Shown piece after piece: positions 9,493-18,774 of a stretch of DNA of 64,000 bases. The notes below the pieces were generated by a model. That model saw only the letters and a list, made by a program, of their open reading frames with translations, was not told where the DNA came from and made no database searches. Made by a program: the position numbers and the translations under genes. Positions within the stretch are counted from its first letter, which is position 1. Each line of letters starts with the position of its first letter. The stretch is from Kordia algicida OT-1 (lineage in GTDB: Bacteria; Bacteroidota; Bacteroidia; Flavobacteriales; Flavobacteriaceae): positions 491,569 to 555,568 of the forward strand of contig NZ_DS544873.1 of NCBI RefSeq assembly GCF_000154725.1, read 5' to 3'.

Positions 9493-10767
9493 TTAAACGG
9501 GGAACTTTACTTTTATTTTTTTTAAGCATAAATTATGAATACTACCAATGTGCGAATGCTTTTTAGAAATTTCTGAAGAATATGTTCCGTCTTCTACTTG
9601 TTTTCCAATTTTCTTGTAGGCTTCTCTAAAGGAAACACCATTCATTACCAAATTATTAATACTATCTACGGTAGTAAGATACTTGTACTTTTCATCAGTA
9701 AAGTCAATTTCCTTAAGTTGTACTTGCTTGATGGAATGATTTAAGATTTCTAAAACATTTTTTAGGTCTTCAAAAGCAGTAATCATATGTTCTTTTAAGA
9801 GCTGAAAATCTCTATGATAACCACTTGGCAAGTTATTTGTAATGAGTAATACCTCTGTATATAATGCCTGAATTTTGTTGCATTTTCCGCGAATTAATTC
9901 AAAAACATCAGGATTTTTTTTATGTGGCATAATGCTACTTCCAGTTGTCAATGCATCAGGGAAAGCAATGAAATCAAAATTTTGACTCATATACAGGCAA
10001 ACATCCATAGCAAATCGAGCTAAAGTATTTGCTAAACTTCCTAAAGCCATTGCCACAGTTCGTTCACTTTTTCCTCTGCTCATTTGTGCGGCAACAACAT
10101 TATATTTTAAAGTGTGAAAACCCAATACTTCTGTGGTAAAATTTCGATCAATCGGAAATGAACTTCCATAACCTGCCGCTGAACCTAACGGATTTTGGTC
10201 TACAGTTTTCAAAGCTGCATCTAACAAATATACATCATCAATTAATAATTCTGCATACGCAGAAAACCACAATCCAAATGAAGAAGGCATAGCAACTTGT
10301 AAATGTGTGTAACCTGGCAAGAGAGCTTCTTTATATGCGTCTGCCAATTGTAGCAAAGTATCAAATAATGTGTGGGTTTTATTTTTAATACTATTTAAAT
10401 TGTCTTTGTAAAACAAATGTAACGCCACCAAAACCTGATCATTTCTAGAACGTGCCGTATGAATCTTTTTTCCAACATCGCCGTATTTTTGAATCAGCTC
10501 ATATTCAATCTTAGAATGTACATCTTCAAAATGTGAATCGATTACAAAAGTTCCATCGTTTATTTGTGCAAGTAAAACCTCCAACCCTTCAAGAAGTTGT
10601 TGTAATTCTTCTGATGAAATAATTTCAATCTTTTCTAACATTTTGGCATGTGCTATTGAAGCCAATATATCATATTTGGCAATGTATATATCAATCTCTC
10701 TGTCGTTTCCCACCGTAAATGCTTCTATCGTTTTATCGATATCAATTCCTTTATCCCAAAGTTTCAT
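9493..10767 (-). CDS. argH: Argininosuccinate lyase
   Basis: This enzyme splits argininosuccinate into arginine and fumarate, the last step of arginine synthesis, in the cytoplasm. The 424-aa protein carries the fumarase/aspartase signature GSSIMPHKKNPD (catalytic serine loop), plus HTARSRNDQV and GYTHLQVAMPS. The length is slightly below the usual 450-460. It is the last gene of the arginine operon, 90 bp after argE, the only sizeable gap in the operon. The C-terminus beyond residue 400 (HNLCLKKIKVKFPV) looks poorly conserved and may vary. Confidence 0.93.
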   Translation of the reverse strand: MKLWDKGIDIDKTIEAFTVGNDREIDIYIAKYDILASIAHAKMLEKIEIISSEELQQLLEGLEVLLAQINDGTFVIDSHFEDVHSKIEYELIQKYGDVGKKIHTARSRNDQVLVALHLFYKDNLNSIKNKTHTLFDTLLQLADAYKEALLPGYTHLQVAMPSSFGLWFSAYAELLIDDVYLLDAALKTVDQNPLGSAAGYGSSFPIDRNFTTEVLGFHTLKYNVVAAQMSRGKSERTVAMALGSLANTLARFAMDVCLYMSQNFDFIAFPDALTTGSSIMPHKKNPDVFELIRGKCNKIQALYTEVLLITNNLPSGYHRDFQLLKEHMITAFEDLKNVLEILNHSIKQVQLKEIDFTDEKYKYLTTVDSINNLVMNGVSFREAYKKIGKQVEDGTYSSEISKKHSHIGSIHNLCLKKIKVKFPV

Positions 10768-10857
10768 ATTTTTTTGATTTTAATAGTTGGTATTGAATAT
10801 TGAGAAATGTTCTTTTGAAAAATCTCAATATTAATAGCTCACAGCTCAACACTACTT

Positions 10858-11922
10858 TTATACAATTTCTTTCAATATTTTAATATATAGCTCAATGCCT
10901 TCCTCAATTTCCTTCAAATAAATAAATTCATCTGCAGTGTGCGATCGCGTACTATCGCCTGGACCTAATTTTAAAGACGGACAAGTTAATACAGCTTGAT
11001 CTGACAGCGTAGGAGAACCATATGTTTCTCTGCCTAATTTTATTCCTGCTTGCACCAACGGATGTTTCTCTGGAATGGAAGAAGAATTCAATCGTAAACT
11101 TCTCGGAATAATTTCAGAACAAGGCGATTTTTTCTTCAATATATCCACAACTTCTTGATTTGTATACGCATCATTTACACGAACATCTACAACCAATTTT
11201 ACATTTGCAGGAACTGCATTGTGTTGTTTTCCTGCATTAATTTGCGTTATGGTCATTTTTACATCGCCCAAAACCGAAGAAGATTTCTCAAAAGTGAATT
11301 CTTGAAACCATTTCAAAACGTCTATGGTATTATAAATGGCATTATCTGTATTTGGATGTGCAGCGTGACTTGGTGTTCCTTTTACAACAGCATCAAAAAC
11401 AACCAACCCTTTTTCAGCAATTGCAAACTGCATCAATGTAGGTTCGCCAACAATTGCTACATCAATTTTAGGAATGATAGATAACATACTATTTAAACCA
11501 TTTTCTCCACTACTTTCTTCTTCTGCGGAAGCGACAATCACAAGATTGTATTGCAAATCCGATTTCGCATAAAAATAAGTGAATGTAGCGATAAGAGAAA
11601 CCAAACAGCCGCCAGCATCATTACTTCCCAAACCATAGAGTTTTCCGTTTTCAACAATGGCTTTAAACGGATTTTTTGTGTATCCATTGTTTGGTTTTAC
11701 GGTGTCGTGATGTGAATTTAATAGCAACGTTGGTTTGTTTTCGTCAAAATGTAAATTAGTTGCCCAAATATTATTATTCTTTCTTTTAAAAGGAATTTCA
11801 TGCTGTTGAAACCAATTTTCAATATGCTTCGCCGTACCTTCTTCTTCAGAAGAAAAAGAAGGTGTTTCGATAAGCTTTTTTAGCAATACAATTGCCTCGT
11901 TTGTTAGTGTTATAGAGTTCAT
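10858..11922 (-). CDS. argE: M20 family N-acetylornithine/N-acetylcitrulline deacetylase
   Basis: This zinc amidohydrolase (354 aa) removes the N-acyl group in arginine synthesis. M20 metal-binding motifs are visible: NSHHDTVKP, GSNDAGGC and the ASAEEESSGENG segment with the catalytic Glu, with HTADEF near the end. In Bacteroidota the acyl group is removed from citrulline after transcarbamylation, because the partner carbamoyltransferase acts on the acylated substrate. Whether the acyl group is acetyl or succinyl cannot be read here. It overlaps argB by 4 bp (ATGA type), implying translational coupling. Confidence 0.88.
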   Translation of the reverse strand: MNSITLTNEAIVLLKKLIETPSFSSEEEGTAKHIENWFQQHEIPFKRKNNNIWATNLHFDENKPTLLLNSHHDTVKPNNGYTKNPFKAIVENGKLYGLGSNDAGGCLVSLIATFTYFYAKSDLQYNLVIVASAEEESSGENGLNSMLSIIPKIDVAIVGEPTLMQFAIAEKGLVVFDAVVKGTPSHAAHPNTDNAIYNTIDVLKWFQEFTFEKSSSVLGDVKMTITQINAGKQHNAVPANVKLVVDVRVNDAYTNQEVVDILKKKSPCSEIIPRSLRLNSSSIPEKHPLVQAGIKLGRETYGSPTLSDQAVLTCPSLKLGPGDSTRSHTADEFIYLKEIEEGIELYIKILKEIV

Positions 11923-12695
11923 TTTTGAATTGTTGTGTGTTTTGTATTTGTATGTAAAAGCATTGCCGATTTTCCAATGTGGACTTTTTTAACTTGATGC
12001 GCTATTGCATGAAAACAATTGGTGAGTTTAGGGAGCATTCCTTCAGAAATATTATTGCCTTCAAGTAAGGTTTGATAGGTTTTAGAATCAATTATTTCAA
12101 TCACAGAATTATCCTTATTGACATCTTCTAAGACACCATTTTTTTCAAAACAATAATACAATTCTGTTGCATAGGCATTCGCGAAAGCAATCGCCAACTC
12201 AGAAGCTACTGTATCTGCATTGGTATTTAATAATTGACCATTTTTATCATGTGTAATCGCGCAAAAAACAGGTGTGATTCCGTGATTTAAAAGTAGTTTT
12301 AGAGTTTTAATGTGTACTTTTTGAATATCGCCTACAAAACCATAGTCAATCGTTTCTACAGGACGTTTTATAGCTGTAATACTATTGCCATCTGCGCCAG
12401 AAAATCCAATAGCATTGGTGTTTCTAGCTTGCAATTTTGCGACAATTGTTTTATTAATTTTTCCTGCATATACCATTGTAATAATATCTAATGTTTCAGC
12501 ATTTGTAATGCGTCTTCCATTCATTATTTGTACTTCAATATTCATTTGTTGTGTAAGAGTTGATGCAGACTTTCCGCCACCATGTACTAAAATTTTAGGT
12601 GTATTTAATTTAGAAAAATCATCCAAGAAAGCATTCAAAGCAGTTTCATCATTAATAATATGTCCGCCAATTTTTACAATTTTTAATCGTTCCAT
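11919..12695 (-). CDS. argB: Acetylglutamate kinase
   Basis: This 258-aa kinase phosphorylates N-acylglutamate, the second step of the pathway. The amino acid kinase fold is shown by KIVKIGGHII at the N-terminus, the glycine loop LVHGGGKSAS near residues 38-47, and NTNADTVASELAIAFA for the ATP-binding region. There is no N-terminal extension of the arginine-inhibited hexameric type. It begins 2 bp after argF' and overlaps argE by 4 bp. Confidence 0.92.
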   Translation of the reverse strand: MERLKIVKIGGHIINDETALNAFLDDFSKLNTPKILVHGGGKSASTLTQQMNIEVQIMNGRRITNAETLDIITMVYAGKINKTIVAKLQARNTNAIGFSGADGNSITAIKRPVETIDYGFVGDIQKVHIKTLKLLLNHGITPVFCAITHDKNGQLLNTNADTVASELAIAFANAYATELYYCFEKNGVLEDVNKDNSVIEIIDSKTYQTLLEGNNISEGMLPKLTNCFHAIAHQVKKVHIGKSAMLLHTNTKHTTIQK

Positions 12696-12697
12696 AA

Positions 12698-13633
12698 TTA
12701 CAAGTTTTCCAAGATTTTTTTCAATACAATTTGTGCAGAAAATACTCTGTTAGCTGATTGTTGAATGACAACAGAATTTTCACCATCTAACACAGCATCT
12801 TCTACAATAATATTTCTTCTCACAGGCAAGCAATGCATAAATTTTGCTGTCTTTAGTTTTTCCTTTGTAAGCATCCAATCGGAGTCTTGATGCAATACTT
12901 TTCCATACGATTCATAACTGCTCCAGTTTTTTGCGTATACGAAATCAGCATCTTTTAAGGCTTCTTTCTGATTGTAATAAATAGGAGTGTTCTTAGTAAT
13001 TTTTGAATTGAGTTCATAACCTTTTGGATGTGTGATACTAAAATTGGTTTCTAACGACTGCATCATTTTCACAAACGAATTTGCAACTGCTTGTGGCAAG
13101 GCTTTTGGGTGCGGCGCCCAAGATAAAACTACTTTGGGTTTTTGGATTATTTTCAACTCTTCAATAGTAATAGCATCTGCTAAGGCTTGTAACGGATGCA
13201 TTGTGGCGCTTTCCATGTTTATAATTGGAACTGTTGCGTACTTTAGAAAGCTATTTAAAATCCATTCGGAAGTATCTTTTTCTTTATCGGTTAAACTTGG
13301 AAAAGCTCTAACAGCAATAATATCTGCATATTGCGAAATCACTTGTGCAGCTTCAATTACATGTTCTGATTTGTTTAAATTCATGACAGTGCCTTCTTCA
13401 AATTCTAAATTCCAAGTGTCGTTTACATTTAAAATCATCACATTCATTCCTAGATTTTTTGCCGCTTTTTCTGTACTTAATCGCGTTCGTAAACTTGCAT
13501 TAAAAAAAAGCATTAACAATGTTTTATCGACTCCTAAATTTTTGTGTGAGAATGGATTTTCTTTCAACTGAATGGCTTCCTGAATAGTTTCGGGAATGTT
13601 TGCCACATCGTGAATGTTTGTATATTTATTCAT
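12698..13633 (-). CDS. argF': N-acetyl- or N-succinylornithine carbamoyltransferase
   Basis: The 311-aa protein transfers carbamoyl from carbamoyl phosphate to an N-acylated ornithine. The carbamoyl-phosphate loop is FNASLRTRLS, and MHCLPVRRN replaces the HCLPA form of ordinary ornithine transcarbamylase. Both are usual in the SOTCase/AOTCase branch first studied in Bacteroides fragilis and Xanthomonas. This makes the pathway run through acylated citrulline. The substrate choice (acetyl or succinyl) is not decided here. It overlaps argD by 8 bp and is followed by argB after 2 bp. Confidence 0.9.
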   Translation of the reverse strand: MNKYTNIHDVANIPETIQEAIQLKENPFSHKNLGVDKTLLMLFFNASLRTRLSTEKAAKNLGMNVMILNVNDTWNLEFEEGTVMNLNKSEHVIEAAQVISQYADIIAVRAFPSLTDKEKDTSEWILNSFLKYATVPIINMESATMHPLQALADAITIEELKIIQKPKVVLSWAPHPKALPQAVANSFVKMMQSLETNFSITHPKGYELNSKITKNTPIYYNQKEALKDADFVYAKNWSSYESYGKVLHQDSDWMLTKEKLKTAKFMHCLPVRRNIIVEDAVLDGENSVVIQQSANRVFSAQIVLKKILENL

Positions 13634-14756
13634 GTATTTCCTTTTTTAATGCTTCAAAAAGTTGCTTAATGTGTTGTTTCGTAATCGTCAACGGAGGAAG
13701 TATTCTCAATACATTTGGATTGGCGGCACTTCCTGTAAAAATATGATGTTTATAGATTAGTTTTTTGCGTAATTCTGCCACAGGAAAGTCAAATTCTAAT
13801 CCTAACATCAGACCTCTTCCTTTGGTATTTTTAAGTTTGGGTAGTTTTTTTGCTTCCGCTAGAAAGTACTCAGAAATTTTAGTCACATGCTGCATTAATT
13901 GTTCCTTTTCTATAATATTTAGCACTGCCAAAGAAGCACTACATGCTAAGTGATTTCCTCCAAATGTAGTTCCTAACAAACCATAAGAAGCTTTAATTTT
14001 TGGGTGGATTAAAATACCACCAATAGGAAAACCATTTCCCATACCTTTTGCCATTGAGATGATATCTGGCGTAATGAGATGTTTTTGAAATGAAAAGAAA
14101 TCGCCCGTTCGTCCAAAACCAGCTTGAACTTCATCTGCAATCAATAAAGAGTTGTATTTCTTACAAAGAATTTCCAATCCTTGATAAAATAAGGTAGTAC
14201 TTTCGTCCAAACCGCCAACACCTTGAATACATTCTATAATTACGGCGCAAGTGTTGCCTTGTTTCAGGATATTCTCTGCGGCTTCTAAATCGCCTAATTC
14301 AATAAAATTTACTTTTTGCTGTGCGTTTATTGGTGCTATAATTTTAGCATTATCTGTTGCAGCAACAGCTGCTGAGGTTCTTCCGTGGAAACTATTTTTA
14401 AAGGCTAAAACACCTTTTTTCTGTGTATGAAAAGAAGCTAGTTTTAGAGCATTTTCGTTTGCTTCTGCTCCAGAATTACATAGAAATAATTCATAGTTTT
14501 TACAATTAGAAAGTTGTATTAGTTTTTGGGCTAACTTTTCTTGTAACGGATTTTGAACAGAATTGCTATAAAAGCCTATTTTTTGCAGTTGATTCGTAAT
14601 AGAAGAAATGTATGTTGGATGTGAATGTCCAATAGAAATTACCGCATGACCACCATACAAATCAAGATATTTAGTGTTGTTTTTATCATACACAAAAACA
14701 TCTTTTGCGAAAATAGGAGTGATGTCAAATAAGGGATATACGTTAAATAAACTCAT
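13626..14756 (-). CDS. argD: Acetylornithine/succinylornithine aminotransferase
   Basis: A class III PLP aminotransferase (376 aa) that converts N-acylglutamate semialdehyde to N-acylornithine using glutamate. Visible motifs are LYGGHAVISIGHSHP, NSGAEANENALK, FHGRTSAAVA, the PLP aspartate loop IADEVQAGFGRTG, and SMAKGMGNGFPIGG with the Schiff-base lysine. It lies between argC (11 bp upstream) and argF' (8 bp overlap). Confidence 0.93.
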   Translation of the reverse strand: MSLFNVYPLFDITPIFAKDVFVYDKNNTKYLDLYGGHAVISIGHSHPTYISSITNQLQKIGFYSNSVQNPLQEKLAQKLIQLSNCKNYELFLCNSGAEANENALKLASFHTQKKGVLAFKNSFHGRTSAAVAATDNAKIIAPINAQQKVNFIELGDLEAAENILKQGNTCAVIIECIQGVGGLDESTTLFYQGLEILCKKYNSLLIADEVQAGFGRTGDFFSFQKHLITPDIISMAKGMGNGFPIGGILIHPKIKASYGLLGTTFGGNHLACSASLAVLNIIEKEQLMQHVTKISEYFLAEAKKLPKLKNTKGRGLMLGLEFDFPVAELRKKLIYKHHIFTGSAANPNVLRILPPLTITKQHIKQLFEALKKEIHE

Positions 14757-14767
14757 GATTTTTGTTG

Positions 14768-15745
14768 TTAAAAAAAGTTGGCTTTCAGTTGTAATCCTTC
14801 TGTTTCTTCAAAGTCAAAAAGTAAATTCATATTCTGAATTGCCTGACCAGAAGCACCTTTTAAAAGATTGTCAATGGTACTTGTGATTAATAATTTATTT
14901 TCGTGTTTGTGAAGATGTACTAAGCATTTATTGGTGTTTACCACTTGTTTTAAATGTACTTGCTTTGAACTAACATGCGTAAATACAGCATCTTTATAGA
15001 AATTGGTATATAGTTTTTGGGCTTTTTCCAAGCTTCCTTCAAATTTGGTGTACGCTGTGGCGAAAATACCTCTGCTAAAATTACCTCTATTTGGCATGAA
15101 ATTAATTGCAGCATCAAAACCAGTTTGTAATTGTTGTATGGTTTGATGGATTTCTCCTAAATGTTGATGAGTGAAAGGTTTGTAGTACGAAAAATTGTTA
15201 TCTCTCCATGCAAAATGAGTGGTTTTAGACAAGGAAGTTCCTGCGCCAGTGGCACCAGTTACGGCGTTAATATGCACATCATTTTGTAATAGTTTGTAAT
15301 GTGCTAATGGTAACAATGCCAATTGAATCGCAGTAGCAAAACAACCTGGATTTGCAATATGTTGTGCTTTTTTGATGGTTTCTTTTTGTAATTCAGGCAA
15401 TCCGTATACAAATGATAAGTTTTTAAATTCTTTATCATGAGTCAATCTAAAATCATTACTTAAATCAATAATTTTAGTATTTTTTGAAAAAGTATGTTGT
15501 GTTAGAAAAGCTTTTGAATTTCCATGTCCCAAGCATAAAAATATAAGATCAACTTCAAGATTGATAGTATTTGTAAACAACATGTTTGTGGTACCTATCA
15601 AATCTTGATGCACATCACTAATTTTATTTCCTGCGTTTGAAGTACTGAATACAAAATTGATATTCACTTTTGTATGGTGTAGTAATAATCTAATAAGCTC
15701 TCCTGCGGTATAACCTGCTCCACCTATAATTCCGATTTGTATCAT
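14768..15745 (-). CDS. argC: N-acetyl-gamma-glutamyl-phosphate reductase
   Basis: This NADPH-dependent reductase (325 aa) makes the semialdehyde from acylglutamyl phosphate. The nucleotide-binding start GIIGGAGYTAGELIRLL and the active-site NPGCFATAIQLALLPL (catalytic Cys) are intact. MPNRGNFSRGIFATAY fits the C-terminal domain. Its start overlaps the argG stop by 4 bp. Confidence 0.94.
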   Translation of the reverse strand: MIQIGIIGGAGYTAGELIRLLLHHTKVNINFVFSTSNAGNKISDVHQDLIGTTNMLFTNTINLEVDLIFLCLGHGNSKAFLTQHTFSKNTKIIDLSNDFRLTHDKEFKNLSFVYGLPELQKETIKKAQHIANPGCFATAIQLALLPLAHYKLLQNDVHINAVTGATGAGTSLSKTTHFAWRDNNFSYYKPFTHQHLGEIHQTIQQLQTGFDAAINFMPNRGNFSRGIFATAYTKFEGSLEKAQKLYTNFYKDAVFTHVSSKQVHLKQVVNTNKCLVHLHKHENKLLITSTIDNLLKGASGQAIQNMNLLFDFEETEGLQLKANFF

Positions 15746-16938
15746 TTTGATGAATTTACTTGTTGATATATCTTATTTTGATTTCCTATAATTTTGATGA
15801 AACCTTTTGCTTCGTCGGCTGTCCAACCTGAGTTCAATTCGCCATAACTGCCAAATTTTGCTTGCATCAAATCATGATCTGATTGAATACCGTCTAGTGT
15901 AAAATGATAAGGTTTTAGCGTGATAAAAACATGTCCAGAAACGTTTGTTTGACTACTTTTAAAATAGCTTTCCATATCACGCATTACAGGATCTAAGTAG
16001 TGTCCTTCATGCAAATGCATTCCGTAAAAATTGGCTAAGTATTCTTTGTGTTGCAATTGCCATTTAGTCAGCGTATGTTTTTCAAGTAAATGATGTGCTT
16101 TGATACAAATAATTGCTGCTGCTGCTTCAAATCCGACTCTGCCTTTAATGCCAACAATAGTATCTCCGACATGAATATCTCTTCCAATAGCAAAAACTGA
16201 AGCTAAGGAATTTAACATTTCGATATTGATCTCTGGAGTATTTTTTTGTCCATTAATAGCTACTAATTCTCCTTGAAAAAAAGTAAGTTTAACTTTTTCT
16301 GTTTCTTGTTTTTTTAATTGATTGGGATATGCATCTTCAGGCAATTTTTTGTGAGAAGTTAGGGTTTCCTCTCCACCAATACTTGTTCCCCAAAGTCCTT
16401 TATTGATTGAATATTTTGCTTTTTCCCAAGACAAATCGATACCATTTTCTTTTAAATAATTGATTTCTGCTTCACGCGTTAGTTTTTGATCTCTAATTGG
16501 TGTAATAATTTCAATTTCTGGAGCCAAGGTTTGAAAAATCATATCAAAACGCACTTGATCATTTCCCGCGCCTGTACTTCCATGTGCAATATATTGTGCA
16601 TTAATACTTTTGGTATATTCAATGATTTCAATTGCTTGCACAATACGTTCGGCACTAACAGATAATGGATAGGTGTTGTTTTTTAATACATTTCCAAAGA
16701 TTAAATATTTGACTACTTTTTTATAAAAAGTGGAAACAGCATCAATATTTTTATAGGTTGATACGCCCATTTTATAAGCGTTTTCTTCGATTTTTTTAAT
16801 TTCTTTTTGTGTAAATCCGCCGGTATTGATACTTACAGCATGTACTTCAAAATGTAAATCTTTACTTAAATGTACGGCGCAGTACGACGTATCTAAACCG
16901 CCACTGTAGGCAAGTACTAATTTTTTGGGAGTCTTCAT
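15742..16938 (-). CDS. argG: Argininosuccinate synthase
   Basis: The 398-aa enzyme joins citrulline and aspartate with ATP. The PP-loop is at the N-terminus (LAYSGGLDTSYCAVHL), followed by AHGSTGAGNDQVRFD and the aspartate/citrulline-binding SINKGLWGTSIGGEE. It overlaps the GNAT gene by 4 bp (ATGA) and argC by 4 bp. Confidence 0.95.
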   Translation of the reverse strand: MKTPKKLVLAYSGGLDTSYCAVHLSKDLHFEVHAVSINTGGFTQKEIKKIEENAYKMGVSTYKNIDAVSTFYKKVVKYLIFGNVLKNNTYPLSVSAERIVQAIEIIEYTKSINAQYIAHGSTGAGNDQVRFDMIFQTLAPEIEIITPIRDQKLTREAEINYLKENGIDLSWEKAKYSINKGLWGTSIGGEETLTSHKKLPEDAYPNQLKKQETEKVKLTFFQGELVAINGQKNTPEINIEMLNSLASVFAIGRDIHVGDTIVGIKGRVGFEAAAAIICIKAHHLLEKHTLTKWQLQHKEYLANFYGMHLHEGHYLDPVMRDMESYFKSSQTNVSGHVFITLKPYHFTLDGIQSDHDLMQAKFGSYGELNSGWTADEAKGFIKIIGNQNKIYQQVNSSK

Positions 16939-17552
16939 TTTTTATCTTTTTTTAGAAACAATGTATGTTTGATGCTTTTTAATCTTTTGAACACGTTTTC
17001 TTTTACGTTGGTTTTTTGCTTGGAATTACTAGAATTTGGATCGTATAACATGCCTGTACATAAGCACATTTTTTGTTGTGTTCGTTTTAGTACATCAAAG
17101 TTTTTACAGGTTTGACAACCATTCCAAAAAGATTGGTCTCCTGTCAATTCTGAGAATGTTACAGGTTTATAACCTAATTCACTGTTTAGTTTCATTACGG
17201 CAAGTCCTGTGGTAATGCTAAATACTTTTGCATTGGGAAATTTGGTTCTAGAGTGTTCAAAAACTTTCTTTTTGATTTTTTTCGCAATGCCTTTTCCTCT
17301 ATAATCGGGATGAACAATGAGTCCAGAATTGGCAACAAATTTCCCATGACTCCAAGCCTCAATATAGCAGAAGCCTACAAATTTTTCGCCATCTAAGGCA
17401 ATGACTGCATTTCCTTGTTCCATTTTTGAAATGATGTATTGAGGTTGTCGCTTGGCGATTCCTGTACCTCTTACTTGGGCAGCCTGTAAAATGGTTTCAC
17501 AAATAGTTTCAGCATAAACCATATGTGAACTGCTAGCAATGACAATTTCCAT
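16935..17552 (-). CDS. GNAT N-acetyltransferase, first gene of the arginine operon
   Basis: This 205-aa protein has a GNAT fold: the acetyl-CoA loop is LIVHPDYRGKGIAKKIKKK (about residues 77-95). After the fold comes a cysteine cluster (NGCQTCKNF, then KMCLCTG) that may bind a metal. No separate N-acetylglutamate synthase is seen in the cluster, so this protein is a good candidate for the first step (acylation of glutamate). That assignment rests on position only. It is translationally coupled to argG. The 5' leader upstream carries an arginine-rich leader ORF. Confidence 0.8.
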   Translation of the reverse strand: MEIVIASSSHMVYAETICETILQAAQVRGTGIAKRQPQYIISKMEQGNAVIALDGEKFVGFCYIEAWSHGKFVANSGLIVHPDYRGKGIAKKIKKKVFEHSRTKFPNAKVFSITTGLAVMKLNSELGYKPVTFSELTGDQSFWNGCQTCKNFDVLKRTQQKMCLCTGMLYDPNSSNSKQKTNVKENVFKRLKSIKHTLFLKKDKK

Positions 17553-17640
17553 TGTGCGTATTTAAAAAATTATAATTTTGTTTGATGTATGTTGAAAAGA
17601 AGAACTGGACACACCGAAGTTCCCAAATAGAAATGTACCC

Positions 17641-17736
17641 TTACGGGCGACGAAAGAAAAAGCGGCGTACGGGAGCGTTGTTATTGATTACAATAACAGG
17701 AATTTGATAAAATGATATGGATATTAAATGATTCAA
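17641..17736 (-). CDS. Second possible arginine-rich leader ORF
   Basis: Within the arg leader a second minus-strand frame ends in PVRRFFFRRP and a TAA at 17643-17641. Four CGY arginine codons lie within ten. The only start is a TTG at 17736, so translation is doubtful. The segment TACGCCGCT occurs here and in the upstream leader ORF. A hairpin GTTATTG/CAATAAC (17680-17697) lies inside the frame. It could be a second stalling site or simply a conserved part of the attenuator. Confidence 0.3.
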   Translation of the reverse strand: MNHLISISFYQIPVIVINNNAPVRRFFFRRP

Positions 17737-17788
17737 GAACTAATAAATAAAACGGTGTATACACAATAATTGATGCTAGATTGTAGAA

Positions 17789-17854
17789 TTAGCAGCGACA
17801 GCGGCGTAAACGCACAGTGGGTATTGTTGTATGTGTTTTATATTGTGAAATCAT
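17789..17854 (-). CDS. Arginine-rich leader peptide of the arg operon
   Basis: A 21-codon ORF starts at ATG 17854 and ends with the residues VRLRRCRC followed by TAA. Four arginine codons (CGT, CGC, CGC, CGC) fall in the last eight positions. Such clustering of the end-product amino acid just before the stop is the mark of a transcription attenuation leader. The first structural gene starts 237 bp downstream. A TAnnTTTG box (TAGGTTTG) ends 6 nt before the ATG, so the RNA would be nearly leaderless. No start-site data exist here. Confidence 0.65.
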   Translation of the reverse strand: MISQYKTHTTIPTVRLRRCRC

Positions 17855-17859
17855 GATTA

Positions 17860-17867
17860 CAAACCTA
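17860..17867 (-). promoter_or_regulatory. -7 promoter box of the arginine operon
   Basis: The minus strand reads TAGGTTTG, an exact TAnnTTTG, with transcription expected to start next to the leader ORF ATG at 17854. The -33 region is AT-rich without a clear TTG. Confidence 0.45.
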
Positions 17868-18495
17868 CAAATTATAGTTTTATGAGATAGCATAAAGTAT
17901 CATTTTTTGATAAATATTGTGAAAAACGTAAAAAAAGTACTTTTTTTATGAGGAGTTCATAATTTGACATACCATTTATGAAATAAATTTTAGGTTTTAA
18001 GACATTATCTGATTTTTGGTATCAATATTTTTAGCTATTCATTTTCATAAATTACTTTAGTAGGTATATGAACCTATCTAACTTCTTACTGAAACTACAG
18101 GCAGGAAACGTAAAAACAATACAAAACACTTTTGTATTTTCGTATTTTTGTAGTTCAAAGGATTTTTAGTCAATAAAGATGCCGAGTACAATTATATACA
18201 ATTATCATACATACGCCACAAATAGTAGCTTTTTACAACATATTCAGATGATTTCCATTTCGTTTCTTCTCACAGAAAAATGCTGTATAAGCTAAAATCA
18301 GATAACATTTTCATGATAATTTCTCTCAGTATATCTATCAAAACAACTGTTTTATAGCGTTTACAAAGCATATCATCCTAAAAATATTTCAAATTAAAAA
18401 CCAACCACGTATCACCAAACAATAACTATTTATTGATTTTTGGGAGTTTTCTAATGATTGCAATTCTTTGAGTTCGTATAATTTAATTTAAGAAG
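17868..18495. other. Gene-free AT-rich region between the arg operon and 18496
   Basis: I see no ORF, tRNA or clear hairpin here. The region must hold the upstream part of the arg promoter (minus strand) and the promoter of the plus-strand gene at 18496. Confidence 0.5.
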
Positions 18496-18774
18496 ATGAG
18501 TTCAGTAAAAATAGTTGAAAACAGAGATAATAAATCGCAACGACGTTGGGTATTTATTGTACGATTGGTCGGTTTCTTGGTGTTTATTATTCCATTAATT
18601 CAACCAATGTACGCATATATGATTATTGGTATGGAAGAAATACAATTTTCAAGGACAAGAACCATATTAGTAGTACTAGGATTTGCAGTGTGTTCTAGTG
18701 GAAAATTTATCGGAATTGTGAATAACAATCTAGGATTATTTATAAAAAATGCACTTAAAAAAATGATTTCTTGA
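18496..18774 (+). CDS. Small membrane protein of unknown function
   Basis: The 92-aa protein has two hydrophobic helices: about 16-43 (WVFIVRLVGFLVFIIPLIQP, then YAYMIIG) and about 55-75 (TILVVLGFAVCSSGKFIGIV). Neither end shows a known motif. Its stop TGA overlaps the ATG of the next gene (TGATG), so the two are probably co-translated and work together. No function can be assigned. Confidence 0.6.
   Translation: MSSVKIVENRDNKSQRRWVFIVRLVGFLVFIIPLIQPMYAYMIIGMEEIQFSRTRTILVVLGFAVCSSGKFIGIVNNNLGLFIKNALKKMIS

Noticed and set aside
9338-9529. Minus-strand ORF of 63 aa after argH
   Set aside because: It covers the terminator-like hairpin and one arm of the palindrome and shows no protein-like pattern.
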